Shown one piece after another: positions 17,123-26,031 of a DNA stretch of 64,000 nucleotides. Under the pieces are notes generated by a model. That model saw nothing but the letters and a program-made list of their open reading frames with translations. It was not told the origin of the DNA and ran no database searches. Each line of letters starts with the position of its first letter. Positions within the stretch are counted from its first letter, which is position 1. A program made the position numbers and the translations under genes. Origin of the DNA: Brevibacillus migulae. GTDB lineage: Bacteria; Bacillota; Bacilli; Brevibacillales; Brevibacillaceae. The stretch is from the NCBI RefSeq assembly GCF_004521915.1, contig NZ_SDKD01000013.1, positions 1 to 64,000 of the forward strand, in the 5' to 3' direction.

Positions 17123-17842
17123 TTGAAAGAGCATGTATTCATCGTGGATGATAACCAGGAAATCATTGATTTGCTTCAGGATATATTAGAAAACGAAGGC
17201 TTTATGGTGTCGTCAGCAGACAATGGCGAAGCTGCCCTCGCCAAGCTGCAGCAAGGCCTCAATCCCAACATCATTTTGCTGGATATCATGATGCCCAACA
17301 TGAGCGGCTATGAGCTCTGTTCGCAAATCAGACGGGAATGGGATCTGCCCATCCTGTTTGTCAGCGCAAAAGGAAAGTCTGTCGATAAAGTGGTCGGGTT
17401 GGAGATCGGAGCGGACGATTATATTACGAAGCCTTTCGATACCGAAGAGCTGCTTGCCCGCATCCGGGCCCATCTGCGCCGCTATGAGCGCATTCGCAAG
17501 CACACACACGACGAGGTTCCCGTAGAGACGACCAATTCCTCCATCACCGTCCTCAAGTTCAAGGGATTGGAGATTCACAAGGAGACCTACTCTGTCTATG
17601 TCAACGATGAAAAAATTGATTTGTCGACCAAAGAGTTTCAGCTGCTGACCTTTTTGGCCGAAAATGCCGGGATTGTTTTCACCCGCGAGCAAATTTACGA
17701 CCGTGTCTGGGGCTACGGCTACGGATCGCTGAACACCGTGACGGTACACATCAAAAACCTGCGCGAGAAGCTGGAGTTGGAACGTACGTTTATCAAGACG
17801 CAATGGGGGACCGGATACGTCTTCATTGGAGAAAAGGTGTAA
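17123..17842 (+). CDS. OmpR/PhoB-family response regulator
   Basis: Receiver domain (1-120) with D9/D10, phosphoacceptor D54 in ILLDIMMPNMSG and K104-type lysine in DDYITKPFD, then an OmpR-type winged helix (about 140-238) with LSTKEFQLLTFLAENAG and VTVHIKNLREKLE. 239 residues. TTG 17123 was chosen because GGGGGAG lies 6 bases before it and the domain starts there; the in-frame ATG at 17057 has no site. The kinase gene begins at the base after its stop (TAAATG). Signal unknown. Confidence 0.88.
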   Translation: MKEHVFIVDDNQEIIDLLQDILENEGFMVSSADNGEAALAKLQQGLNPNIILLDIMMPNMSGYELCSQIRREWDLPILFVSAKGKSVDKVVGLEIGADDYITKPFDTEELLARIRAHLRRYERIRKHTHDEVPVETTNSSITVLKFKGLEIHKETYSVYVNDEKIDLSTKEFQLLTFLAENAGIVFTREQIYDRVWGYGYGSLNTVTVHIKNLREKLELERTFIKTQWGTGYVFIGEKV

Positions 17843-19195
17843 ATGAAGATTGCCCAAAAACTGTTCCTCTTCTTTCTCGCGATCATCGCCCTTAATCTGT
17901 TGGCCTACAAATTCGTATTTGAGGAAATTATCGTCGAACAGCTGAAAAATGACCGTCACGAACAGTTCAAGGAAGAACGGGAAGCAGCCAATCGTGTCCG
18001 TATCAATCAGCTCATTCGCACGAGTACTTTCAAAGACCCGACAGAGCTGCGGGAGCTTACTGAAAAAATCCCGGAAGACCTCATGTACAAGATGATTGTG
18101 GAGGATGCTCAGGGCAGACAAATTTTCACCAAGTTTTCAAAAGCTTACAAAGAAGCGGGAACCAAGGTTGTCGCCGAGTATTATTACCAGCATGAGCTTC
18201 CTGAGCGAGGCGCGACCATCATCCGTTTTTATACGGACGACTCTGAAATTCTGGCCACCAAAGGCGTTACCATGATTGTCATCTATATTTATGGCAGTGT
18301 GATCGTCGTCGGACTGGTATTTATGGTCTTCCTTGTCCGCTGGATTCTAAAGCCGGTCAACGAGCTTGCCTTGGCCACTCAGGAAATCAAGAGCGGCAAA
18401 CGCAACGTCACCTTTACGTATAAGAGAAAAGATGAATTTTCGCTGCTCTTCCGCTCCTTTATCGCCATGGTCGATCAACTGCGATATTCTGACGAGCGGC
18501 AGCAAGAGCTGATCTCTGCGATTGCTCACGACTTCCGCACGCCGCTGACGACGATTAAAGGCTATGCTTCCTACATCGCCAGCGGCCGTGTAACCGATCT
18601 GGACCGCATCCAGAAGCAAATGAAAAAAATTGAGCAGAAAGCCGAAGACATGGATCGTTTGCTGGAGGAGCTGCAGGATTATTCTCACCTCAGCACCAAT
18701 CAGGCTTTGCATATCGGACGAGTCCATATCAAAACCTTCCTGCAGAACATTACGGAGGAATACAGCGAAAAGGCAAAAGAGGCCGGCTTGCAATTTCAAA
18801 CGAAGATTCGTGTCTCCAACGAGCTGTATATCGAGGCAGATGAGAAAAAACTGCGCAGGGTCATGCAAAATCTGCTCAATAATGCGATTTACTACAACAA
18901 AGTTGACGGCTCGATCCTCGTCACCTGTGATCAACGCGAACAGCACGTGCTCTTTTCTGTCATCGACAAGGGCGAAGGCATCTCCCAAGAGGATTTGGCG
19001 AAAATCTTCACCAAATTTTATCGGGCGGAAAAATCGCGCAACCGGAACAACGGTGGTACGGGACTGGGCCTCACGATCTGCAAAAGCATCGTCGAACAGC
19101 ACGGCGGCCAAATCACCGCCACCAGCGAGCTCGGCGAGGGCAGCTGCTTTTCCTTTACCATTCCGTTCTATCCGAAAGAAGCTGCTTCTGCGTGA
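17843..19195 (+). CDS. Sensor histidine kinase, partner of the OmpR-type regulator
   Basis: Membrane kinase with helix 1 at about 7-28, an extracytoplasmic loop of some 115 residues, helix 2 at about 142-166, HAMP (166-218), HisKA with H229 in AIAHDFRTPLTTIKG, and an HATPase domain with NLLNNAIYYN, DKGEGISQEDL and GGTGLGLTICKSIVEQHGG. 450 residues. The gene directly abuts the regulator gene and the pair ends at one terminator. The outer loop gives no clear ligand hint. Confidence 0.9.
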   Translation: MKIAQKLFLFFLAIIALNLLAYKFVFEEIIVEQLKNDRHEQFKEEREAANRVRINQLIRTSTFKDPTELRELTEKIPEDLMYKMIVEDAQGRQIFTKFSKAYKEAGTKVVAEYYYQHELPERGATIIRFYTDDSEILATKGVTMIVIYIYGSVIVVGLVFMVFLVRWILKPVNELALATQEIKSGKRNVTFTYKRKDEFSLLFRSFIAMVDQLRYSDERQQELISAIAHDFRTPLTTIKGYASYIASGRVTDLDRIQKQMKKIEQKAEDMDRLLEELQDYSHLSTNQALHIGRVHIKTFLQNITEEYSEKAKEAGLQFQTKIRVSNELYIEADEKKLRRVMQNLLNNAIYYNKVDGSILVTCDQREQHVLFSVIDKGEGISQEDLAKIFTKFYRAEKSRNRNNGGTGLGLTICKSIVEQHGGQITATSELGEGSCFSFTIPFYPKEAASA

Positions 19196-19208
19196 GAAAA
19201 ACACATAC

Positions 19209-19250
19209 AGCCATGCCAAGGAGCAATCCAACGGCATGGCTTTCTTTTTA
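19209..19250 (+). terminator. Terminator of the two-component operon
   Basis: AGCCATGCC / GGCATGGCT (19209-19217 and 19233-19241) followed by TTTCTTTTT. It also overlaps the 3-prime end of the convergent gene. Confidence 0.75.
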
Positions 19251-19793
19251 TGTACGGTTCAGCTCTTCCAGTACACGCAACGATTCGATGGAATGCTCGA
19301 CCAAGCCGCGCATATCCTCGATGTTGCCCTCATCTATTTTGCGATGAAAATCTAACGTCACTTTATTCTCAAAGCGCTCCGGCGGCCATGTCAGGCGATG
19401 TTCATCCAGCCTCGTGCCTATGTACTGGGTGATATGAGGACGGTGCCCCCAGATGTTGTTTAGCGCCGCGGTGATCTTTTCGGCATCGGTCATGATGTCA
19501 TGAATAGCCAGTTGAAAGTGGATGCAGACCGTACAGCCAATCCGTTCGACAAGAGACTGCTCCAATTGCTCACTGGCGATGTCGGAAAGCGTGGTACGCA
19601 ACTGCATCTGCGCTATTACCGCCTTTTCTTTTGCTCCCGCCAATGTGAACTCAATTTGAAACAGCCGTTGGAAGGTGGCCATATCCATCATGTCCGCACG
19701 ATTGGTAATCGAGATCGCCCCTTCAAAATCGCAATCGTAGACAGCACCTTCCAACACCACTTTGATATTGTCAAAGACGGTCGGATGAAACAT
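19248..19793 (-). CDS. Conserved protein of unknown function (181 aa)
   Basis: I do not recognise this family. The protein is soluble, with MFHPTVFDNIKVVLEGAVYD at the start, a central AEKITAALNNIWGHRPHI segment and an acidic helical C-terminus (EHSIESLRVLEELNR). ATG 19793 has AAGGAGGGAGTAGG directly before it, a very strong site. Single-gene unit, convergent with the two-component operon. Confidence 0.7.
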   Translation of the reverse strand: MFHPTVFDNIKVVLEGAVYDCDFEGAISITNRADMMDMATFQRLFQIEFTLAGAKEKAVIAQMQLRTTLSDIASEQLEQSLVERIGCTVCIHFQLAIHDIMTDAEKITAALNNIWGHRPHITQYIGTRLDEHRLTWPPERFENKVTLDFHRKIDEGNIEDMRGLVEHSIESLRVLEELNRT

Positions 19794-19911
19794 CCTACTC
19801 CCTCCTTCCACCTATTTATCTTATCTATAGAATGCCCACAAATGGAACAGCTTGCAAGCATGACTGTGGGTGCTTGGTTATCGTTTGTGCATACATAGTG
19901 GTGGGGAAAGG

Positions 19912-19946
19912 GAAAAACGGGATGCCCTCCTTCAAGGGGCATCCCG
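19912..19946 (-). terminator. Terminator of the Big_2 protein gene
   Basis: CGGGATGCCC / GGGCATCCCG (19918-19927 and 19937-19946), a perfect 10-bp stem, followed on the minus strand by TTTTTCC. Confidence 0.85.
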
Positions 19947-19963
19947 TTTCCCGGTATACCGAT

Positions 19964-22555
19964 CTATTTCACAGTAACTAGAATGGTTGTCCGCTTTCCG
20001 GCATACGTGACACTTATCGTCGCACGCCCTTTTCCGGTAGCTTTGATCACGCCATCCTTCACATCGGCTATGTAAATGCTGGAGGAAGTCCAGAGCGCAG
20101 GCTTGGTCACTTCTTCTTCATAGCCGTCCATATATGTCGCATATGCCTTTACGCTTTTCGAACCACCGACAGTCAGATCGACCTTCACGACCTCCGTTTT
20201 TAAATACTTCAGTGTATCGACCTCGACCGGAATGGCAATCGTTTTCCCGCCATACGTGGCCGTTACTCTCGATTTCCCAGAGCCCGTAGCTGTCAGCACT
20301 CCGTCCTCTACATCCACGATCTTGTAGTTGGCGGTTTTCCACGTTGCCTGCTTGGTGACATCAATCGTATTTCCATCTGACAGTGTCGCCGTAAGCTTCA
20401 GATTCGCTTTCTGGCCCGTACGGAATGAAACAAAGCGTTTGTCCGCCTCGATTGCCGAGATGACTCCGATTTCAACGGAGATGGATACGCTCTTCCCGCC
20501 GTATTTGGCCGTTACCGTCACTTTGCCATTGCCGATCGGAGTTACCAGCCCATTCGTCACACTGGCGAGACGCACGTTGCTTACACTCCATTCCGCTTCC
20601 GAGGTAACATCCTTCGTACCTCCCGCAGCGGTGGTAGCCGTCAGCGAGATTTGTTTGCTCTCACCTGGACTCAACACCAAAAACAGCGGGCTTGCTGTAA
20701 GGGTGGAGGCTTGATCCACGTACACTTCAATTTTTACTGTTTTTGATTCAAACGAAGCGGTCACAGTTGCTGTTCCCGAGGCGACCGCAGTGATCTTTCC
20801 ATCCTCTACGGTGACTACCTGCAGATTAGAGCTTGTCCAAGCCGCTTCTTTTGATACATCCTTCTCGGTTCCATCTTCGTATTTCGCGTTCAATTTAATG
20901 GTTTCGGTAAGGCCTTTCGATGTCACCACTTGGGTTTTATCCGCAGTCAGACTTTTCAATACGCCGACAGATACCTTGATCGTTGTTGTTCTTGAACCGT
21001 ACTTTGCGGTAATCGTTGTGGCACCTGTACCAATACCGGTAACGAACCCTTTGCGGACTTCTGCCACCGCTTCCGATGCAGACGACCATTCTGCCTGATC
21101 CGTTATGACTTCTTCCGTGCCATCACGGAACACGGCTTTCAGGGTAATTTGTTTGGATTCCCCGGTCTGCATGGACAAGGAAGAATAGCTGGCGACAATT
21201 TTGTTTGGGATATCCACTTCAACCTCGATGGTGGCGCTTTTCCCCGCGTAGTTGGCGGTAATGGTTGTTTCCCCAGCTTTTACAGCTGTTACCTCCCCAT
21301 TCGTCACCATGGCGATGGACTCGTTGGCACTGCTCCACTCCGCCTTTGTTGTGATCTCGCTGGTTGAATTGTCCGCATAGACGGCCTTCAGCGTCAGGTT
21401 CTTGGAATCCCCTGTTTTCATCGAGAGATAATCCTGTGTAAACTCGATTCGTTTGGGTACTTCCACATCGACTTGCAGCTTCACCGATTTATTCCCGTAA
21501 GTAGCTGTGATCGTCGCGTTCCCGATCGCATTGGCGCTCAGTTTGCCTTGATAGACACTGACAACGTCCGAATCGCTGGAGGTCCATGTCGCCTGCTTGG
21601 ATACATCCGTCGCCGAATCGTCCGTATAGGTTGCGGTCAATGTTACCTGTTTCGTCTCGCCTTTTTTCATAAACACGCTTTCATGATCAAACGTGAGCTT
21701 TAACGTGTTGTCGACTTCGACTTTGACGGTAGCCGTTTTCGTTCCATAGCTGGCTGTGATCGTAGCGGATCCCGGCCCATAGCCGATAATTTTCCCATTG
21801 ATCGCATCCGCTACGGTAGGGGCATCGGTCGTCCACTCCGCCTTTGCCGCCACATCCTCCGTCTTGCCATCCGGATAGGTGGCGATCAAAGTGATGGTTT
21901 CCGAGCCGCCTGTTAACAAGGAAACCGTGGATTTTCCCGGATCCAGACGCTTGACGATCTCGACTGACACCGGAATGGACGTCGTTTGCGTTCCATATTT
22001 CGCCGTTACGGTGGCGGTACCTGACGCGTATCCCGTAATCAAGCCGTTGGTTACGGTTGCTACTGCGCTATTGTCCGAACTCCAGCTTGCTTTTTTGGTC
22101 ACGTCCTCAGAAGTGCCATCCTCATAAACCGCTGTGATTCCCACCTGATGCGACTCCTTCAGCCGCAAATTCAGTTCCTGTGTATCCTTGGTCAATGCTT
22201 TTACCTTCTTGCTTACATTGACGTTTACAATCACACTCTGTCCCATATAGGTAGCGGTTACGACGGCAGTCCCCTCCGCCTTAGCCGTTACTAGACCCGC
22301 ATAGACCGTGGCCACACTAGCCGTACCCGAGTTCCACTCCGTCTTCACGGTCACTATCTCGGTATTGCCGCTCTTATATACGGCGGTGGCCGTTAATTGC
22401 TGGGTGTCTCCGACTTCCATGGTCAATTCATTTTTATTGAGTACCAATCTGGAAATTTCCTCCGCAGCATATACCTCGGTATACCCTGTTCCTATCGCCC
22501 CCCACAATAAAGCGAAGCAAAGGAACAGGATCGATATGGCTTTCCTGCTCTTCAT
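19964..22555 (-). CDS. Secreted protein of ten tandem Big_2 Ig-like domains
   Basis: An 863-residue exported protein. A signal peptide (1-30, MKSRKAISILFLCFALLWGA then a site after VYAA) is followed by ten consecutive bacterial Ig-like group 2 domains of about 83 residues that fill the rest of the chain. Each has the pattern L-x-TATY-DG-x-VT, then AxWxSS-x-VA-V-xG-V-T-x-GxATVTA-YGGK. No LPXTG, SLH, LysM or catalytic domain is present, so the protein is either released or bound to the wall by unknown contacts. Such repeats usually act as adhesins or stalks. ATG 22555 follows AAGGGAG. Its own terminator lies downstream. Confidence 0.9.
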   Translation of the reverse strand: MKSRKAISILFLCFALLWGAIGTGYTEVYAAEEISRLVLNKNELTMEVGDTQQLTATAVYKSGNTEIVTVKTEWNSGTASVATVYAGLVTAKAEGTAVVTATYMGQSVIVNVNVSKKVKALTKDTQELNLRLKESHQVGITAVYEDGTSEDVTKKASWSSDNSAVATVTNGLITGYASGTATVTAKYGTQTTSIPVSVEIVKRLDPGKSTVSLLTGGSETITLIATYPDGKTEDVAAKAEWTTDAPTVADAINGKIIGYGPGSATITASYGTKTATVKVEVDNTLKLTFDHESVFMKKGETKQVTLTATYTDDSATDVSKQATWTSSDSDVVSVYQGKLSANAIGNATITATYGNKSVKLQVDVEVPKRIEFTQDYLSMKTGDSKNLTLKAVYADNSTSEITTKAEWSSANESIAMVTNGEVTAVKAGETTITANYAGKSATIEVEVDIPNKIVASYSSLSMQTGESKQITLKAVFRDGTEEVITDQAEWSSASEAVAEVRKGFVTGIGTGATTITAKYGSRTTTIKVSVGVLKSLTADKTQVVTSKGLTETIKLNAKYEDGTEKDVSKEAAWTSSNLQVVTVEDGKITAVASGTATVTASFESKTVKIEVYVDQASTLTASPLFLVLSPGESKQISLTATTAAGGTKDVTSEAEWSVSNVRLASVTNGLVTPIGNGKVTVTAKYGGKSVSISVEIGVISAIEADKRFVSFRTGQKANLKLTATLSDGNTIDVTKQATWKTANYKIVDVEDGVLTATGSGKSRVTATYGGKTIAIPVEVDTLKYLKTEVVKVDLTVGGSKSVKAYATYMDGYEEEVTKPALWTSSSIYIADVKDGVIKATGKGRATISVTYAGKRTTILVTVK

Positions 22556-22670
22556 TGTGACAACTCCCTTTTTTTACACATTTACCATCATTTTCGGCTA
22601 GACGACCTGGTAAGTTTAGGATTTTGGTAAATATCTGAAAAATAAAAATTAAGTCAAGTGCGTGTCAAAC

Positions 22671-22703
22671 GCAAAAAAAGAAGAGCCTGACTGGCCCTTC
22701 CCC
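22671..22703 (-). terminator. Terminator after the 113-aa gene
   Basis: GAAGAGCC / GGCCCTTC (22680-22687 and 22693-22700, one G-T pair) followed on the minus strand by seven T. Confidence 0.75.
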
Positions 22704-22708
22704 GTTGT

Positions 22709-23050
22709 TTACACCGTTTCATACAGCGCTTCATAGCGCTTGCTGATCTCTTCTTCACTCAGTCCAAATTCATTGAGACGCTTATACATAGCCGCCATCC
22801 AGATCTCGGAGCGCTGGAACATTTTTTGGTATTTCTTTTGCTCCTTGCCCTTGCGCTTGGCGCGGTCTTCACTGTTTCCTTTCAAATTATCCAGGATGAA
22901 CAGCATCTTCATACTGTCTTCTTCATCCAAGCTTGTCCAGCTTGTATTCAGAACATCCAATACTTTTTTGTAGTACTGGTCAAATTCCTCAAAAGAGATC
23001 TCGGTATCCATGTTGAGATACTCTTTCAGCTTGTCAAAAAGCTCCTGCAT
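22709..23050 (-). CDS. Small charged helical protein, function unknown
   Basis: A 113-residue soluble, highly charged, all-helical protein (FDKLKEYLNMDTEISFEEFD at the N-terminus, then DRAKRKGKEQKKYQKMFQRS). GAGGGAG precedes the ATG at 23050. It is divergent from rlmD with about 145 bases between. I do not recognise the family. Confidence 0.65.
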   Translation of the reverse strand: MQELFDKLKEYLNMDTEISFEEFDQYYKKVLDVLNTSWTSLDEEDSMKMLFILDNLKGNSEDRAKRKGKEQKKYQKMFQRSEIWMAAMYKRLNEFGLSEEEISKRYEALYETV

Positions 23051-23196
23051 GTCAAAAACACTCCCTCTTCAATGTATTCCCCATTATAGCAAAAAGCAGG
23101 GAGGCGGGGAAAGTTCTTCATGAATTATGCTTTTCTTCCGTAAACCATCTATAATATAGAAAGCGTATAGAAGACGAACGAGGAGAATCATCATCT

Positions 23197-24582
23197 ATGA
23201 AACAACCTGTCAAACCTTCGGATGTATCCATCCGCATTGGTCAACAAATGACCTTGACGATCAGAAGTCTGGGGATTAATGGCGAAGGGATCGGCTATTT
23301 CAAGAAAAAGATCGTATTTGTCCCGGGCGCGCTTCCGGGTGAAGTGGTCCATGCAGAGATCACGGAGGTGAAGGACAAGTATGCAGCAGGCCGACTGCTG
23401 CGTGTCATCGAACGCTCCCAAGCTCGTACCACTCCCCCCTGTCCGGTATATGAAAGCTGTGGCGGCTGCAGCCTGCAGCATCTCGATTACCAAGCCCAAT
23501 TGCTCAGCAAAAAGGAACTGGTCGTGCAATCTTTTCAGAAATACGCCGGTCTGCAGCAACCACCTGTGGCCGATACGATTGGGATGGACAATCCTTGGGG
23601 CTATCGCAATAAAGCCCAATTTCAGGTAGGAAGCAAGGAAGGGCGGCTAATCGCAGGGCTGTACCAAGCCGGAAGTCATGAATTGGTGGAGCTGCAGGAT
23701 TGCCAAATTCAGCATGAGGCGACGACGGCGATGGTCGATGCAGCCAAGGAAGTCATTGAAAAGCTGGGGATCCCGATCTATGATGAGCGAAAACGCAAAG
23801 GGATTATACGTACGATCGTGGCACGGGTCGCTTTTGCCACGGGCGAAACACAGCTGACTCTCATCACCGCAACCACGGAGATTCCTCGGGAAAAAGAACT
23901 GATCTTAGAGCTCCGTTATCGGCTGCCTTCACTCGTAAGCATCGTACAGAATGTGAACCCGCAAAAAACCTCGCTGATTTTTGGCGATACAACCAAAGTT
24001 CTCTGGGGTAAGCCAACCATCGCCGAAAAGCTGGGCTCGCTATCCTTTGATCTGTCTGCACGCGCCTTTTTTCAGCTGAATCCGGAGCAGACGGTCAAGC
24101 TGTATGATCAGGTGAAAAAGGCTGCGGGCTTAACCGGAACCGAGCGTGTGCTTGATCTGTACTGCGGTACCGGCACAATCGGACTGTGGCTGGCTCCCGA
24201 CGCCAAGGAGGTACGCGGCATCGAATTGATCCCTGAAGCCGTGGAGGACGCTCGCCGCAATGCCGAGCGCAACCAGATTTCCAGCGCCAGCTTCCACGTT
24301 GGAAGAGCGGAAGTATTGATGCCAAAATGGGCGAAGGAAGGGATACAGGCTGATGTGGTGGTGGTGGATCCGCCCAGGACAGGTCTGGAGCCCGCGCTGA
24401 TCAACGCGCTTTTGCAGGTGAAACCTCAGCGAATCGTCTATGTTTCCTGCAATCCTTCCACGCTGGCAAAGGATGTGAACCGGCTTCTTGCCTCCTATGA
24501 ACTACAGTCCGTTCAGCCGCTGGATATGTTCCCCCATACGCCGCATGTGGAGTGCATAGTGCTGCTTACATTGCGGGTGTAG
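23197..24582 (+). CDS. rlmD: 23S rRNA (uracil-C5)-methyltransferase, RlmD/RlmCD type
   Basis: Methylates U1939 (and in Bacillus also U747) of 23S rRNA with SAM. An N-terminal TRAM domain (about 12-72), four iron-sulfur ligands (C82, C88, C91 in CPVYESCGGC and C169), then the SAM domain with VLDLYCGTGTIGLWLA and VVVDPPRTGLEP, and the catalytic cysteine near 418 in YVSCNPSTLAKDV. 461 residues. CGAGGAGAA lies before ATG 23197. Confidence 0.94.
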   Translation: MKQPVKPSDVSIRIGQQMTLTIRSLGINGEGIGYFKKKIVFVPGALPGEVVHAEITEVKDKYAAGRLLRVIERSQARTTPPCPVYESCGGCSLQHLDYQAQLLSKKELVVQSFQKYAGLQQPPVADTIGMDNPWGYRNKAQFQVGSKEGRLIAGLYQAGSHELVELQDCQIQHEATTAMVDAAKEVIEKLGIPIYDERKRKGIIRTIVARVAFATGETQLTLITATTEIPREKELILELRYRLPSLVSIVQNVNPQKTSLIFGDTTKVLWGKPTIAEKLGSLSFDLSARAFFQLNPEQTVKLYDQVKKAAGLTGTERVLDLYCGTGTIGLWLAPDAKEVRGIELIPEAVEDARRNAERNQISSASFHVGRAEVLMPKWAKEGIQADVVVVDPPRTGLEPALINALLQVKPQRIVYVSCNPSTLAKDVNRLLASYELQSVQPLDMFPHTPHVECIVLLTLRV

Positions 24583-24658
24583 ATAAGTAATAAACCTTTG
24601 ACATTCATAATAAACACCTGACAAAATCAAAATACACCTTTGCCAAAATTCCTGAGCA

Positions 24659-24711
24659 AAAAACAGGGGAAAAGCAGAATCCAATCGGATGAAGCCTTTC
24701 TCCTGTTTTTG
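24659..24711 (+). terminator. Terminator of rlmD
   Basis: AAACAGGGGAAAAG pairs with CTTTCTCCTGTTTTT across a 22-base loop, about 80 bases after the stop. The rest of 24583-24800 shows no gene. Confidence 0.55.
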
Positions 24712-24805
24712 TAAAAAGACTTTATTCTTACAACAATATTGTTTTGGGGGCACAGGGCCAGATCAAGTTCTGCTGCTTTTGTATTTTCCATTCTAGTCGA
24801 ATGAT

Positions 24806-24825
24806 GTCTTTTTAAATGAAAAGAC
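24806..24825 (+). promoter_or_regulatory. Inverted repeat before the HxlR gene
   Basis: GTCTTTT-N6-AAAAGAC, a perfect 7-bp repeat, lies 13 bases before a TATGAT -10 (24839-24844) of the regulator gene. It is a candidate autoregulatory site. Confidence 0.4.
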
Positions 24826-24862
24826 TCCTTACCATTGATATGATTGCATAGAGGTGAGTTCT

Positions 24863-25228
24863 ATGATTATTCGAGAGATTTGTAACTGCCCATTAGAGAT
24901 TGTACACGACATTATAAAGGGTAAATGGAAAACAATGATCATCTTTCAATTGAAAAATGGGAATACGTCCTTAGCTCAACTGGAGCGAGAGATTGACCAG
25001 ATCACCCAAAAGATGCTGCTACAGCATTTAAGAGAACTTAAATCTTCCGGGATCGTTGATAAAATCAAAACGGAAGGGTACCCGTTACATGTAGAATACT
25101 TTCTTACTGACCGTGGGAGAAGGCTGTTGGATGCTGTACTGATTATGCAAGAGATAGGGATTGAATATATGGTGGAACTAGGACAGACGGAACTTCTTGA
25201 TCGCAAAGGCATCAGCTATAAAAAGTGA
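24863..25228 (+). CDS. HxlR-family winged-helix regulator
   Basis: A 121-residue regulator of the HxlR group, often redox- or aldehyde-responsive. Signatures are CNCPLEIVHDIIKGKWKTMII at the N-terminus (longer run not quoted) with a cysteine pair at about 7 and 9, then LAQLEREIDQITQKMLLQHL and LRELKSSGIVDK, and the wing VEYFLTDRGRRLL. ATG 24863 has AGAGGTGAG before it. It precedes an isochorismatase-family gene on the same strand. The pair is more AT-rich than its surroundings, which suggests a recent arrival. Confidence 0.86.
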   Translation: MIIREICNCPLEIVHDIIKGKWKTMIIFQLKNGNTSLAQLEREIDQITQKMLLQHLRELKSSGIVDKIKTEGYPLHVEYFLTDRGRRLLDAVLIMQEIGIEYMVELGQTELLDRKGISYKK

Positions 25229-25242
25229 AATTAGTATACCCA

Positions 25243-25292
25243 TACCCACCAAAAAGTGGGTAATTCACCGTTCACTATACCAATATTATAAT
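25243..25292 (+). promoter_or_regulatory. Promoter and operator of the isochorismatase gene
   Basis: A -35 TTCACC (25264-25269), 17-bp spacer and -10 TATAAT (25287-25292). Directly upstream is TACCCAC-N6-GTGGGTA (25243-25262), a perfect inverted repeat placed where a regulator such as the neighbouring HxlR protein could activate. Confidence 0.55.
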
Positions 25293-25336
25293 GCGTGTAG
25301 AAACAACTCTTACTACGAGTAAAGGAGCTGTGTACC

Positions 25337-25885
25337 ATGAATACCGCGTTACTATTGGTAGACATTCAGAATGATTATTTCAAAGGGGGTAGAAATGAGT
25401 TATTCAATGCCGATAAAGCGTTAACCCATGCTCAAGAAGCATTGGCGCTGTTCCGAGAAAAGAGTTTACCTATTGTTCATATTCAGTGTATTCTTCTGGA
25501 GAGTAATGCTACATTTTTTCTTCCCAATACCGATGGGATCAACATTCATGAAGGAGTAAAACCCCAATCTGATGAAACAGTGATTGTGAAACATACTCCA
25601 GACAGCTTTTTTCAAACTGAATTACAAAAACATTTTGAATCGATGAAAGTAACGCGGTTAGTCATTTGCGGCATGATGAGCCACATATGTATTGATTCGA
25701 CTGTGAGAACCGCACAACGCTTGGGCTATGAAGTAATACTGCTCAATGAAGCATGTGCCACCAAAGATTTAGTATGGAATGACACAGTGATTCCTGCAAA
25801 AACCGTCCATGATACTTTTATGGCATCATTGCAAGATACCTTTGCTCAAGTAGTGGATACTAGCAGCCTTCACGACATGATTTAA
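25337..25885 (+). CDS. Isochorismatase-family cysteine hydrolase
   Basis: Hydrolase with the Asp-Lys-Cys triad: D9 in LLLVDIQND, K85 in VIVKHTPDSFF and C118 in GMMSHICIDSTVRTA. Such enzymes act on isochorismate, nicotinamide or N-carbamoyl compounds; the substrate cannot be told here. 182 residues. AAAGGAG precedes ATG 25337. Likely regulated by the upstream HxlR protein. Confidence 0.88.
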   Translation: MNTALLLVDIQNDYFKGGRNELFNADKALTHAQEALALFREKSLPIVHIQCILLESNATFFLPNTDGINIHEGVKPQSDETVIVKHTPDSFFQTELQKHFESMKVTRLVICGMMSHICIDSTVRTAQRLGYEVILLNEACATKDLVWNDTVIPAKTVHDTFMASLQDTFAQVVDTSSLHDMI

Positions 25886-25996
25886 GCTTTTTCATTTCTA
25901 GCTCTGGGCTTTTTTGTTCCAGTTCTTTCGGTAATTGAAGGAATCAGAATTTGATAGGTCGTGTACTCCAAAGATACATAGCACAAACGTTAAGTT

Positions 25997-26030
25997 AGAC
26001 TGCACACCCAAAAGGTATGCAGTCTTTCAT
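25997..26030 (+). terminator. Terminator between convergent genes
   Basis: AGACTGCACACC / GGTATGCAGTCT (25997-26008 and 26013-26024) with TTCATTTT after it on the plus strand. It could serve both the hydrolase and, less well, the minus-strand gene. Confidence 0.6.
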
Positions 26031-26031
26031 T

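Noticed and set aside
19964..22555. S-layer protein
   Set aside because: It has neither SLH domains nor another wall-anchoring module; Ig-like repeats alone do not show this.
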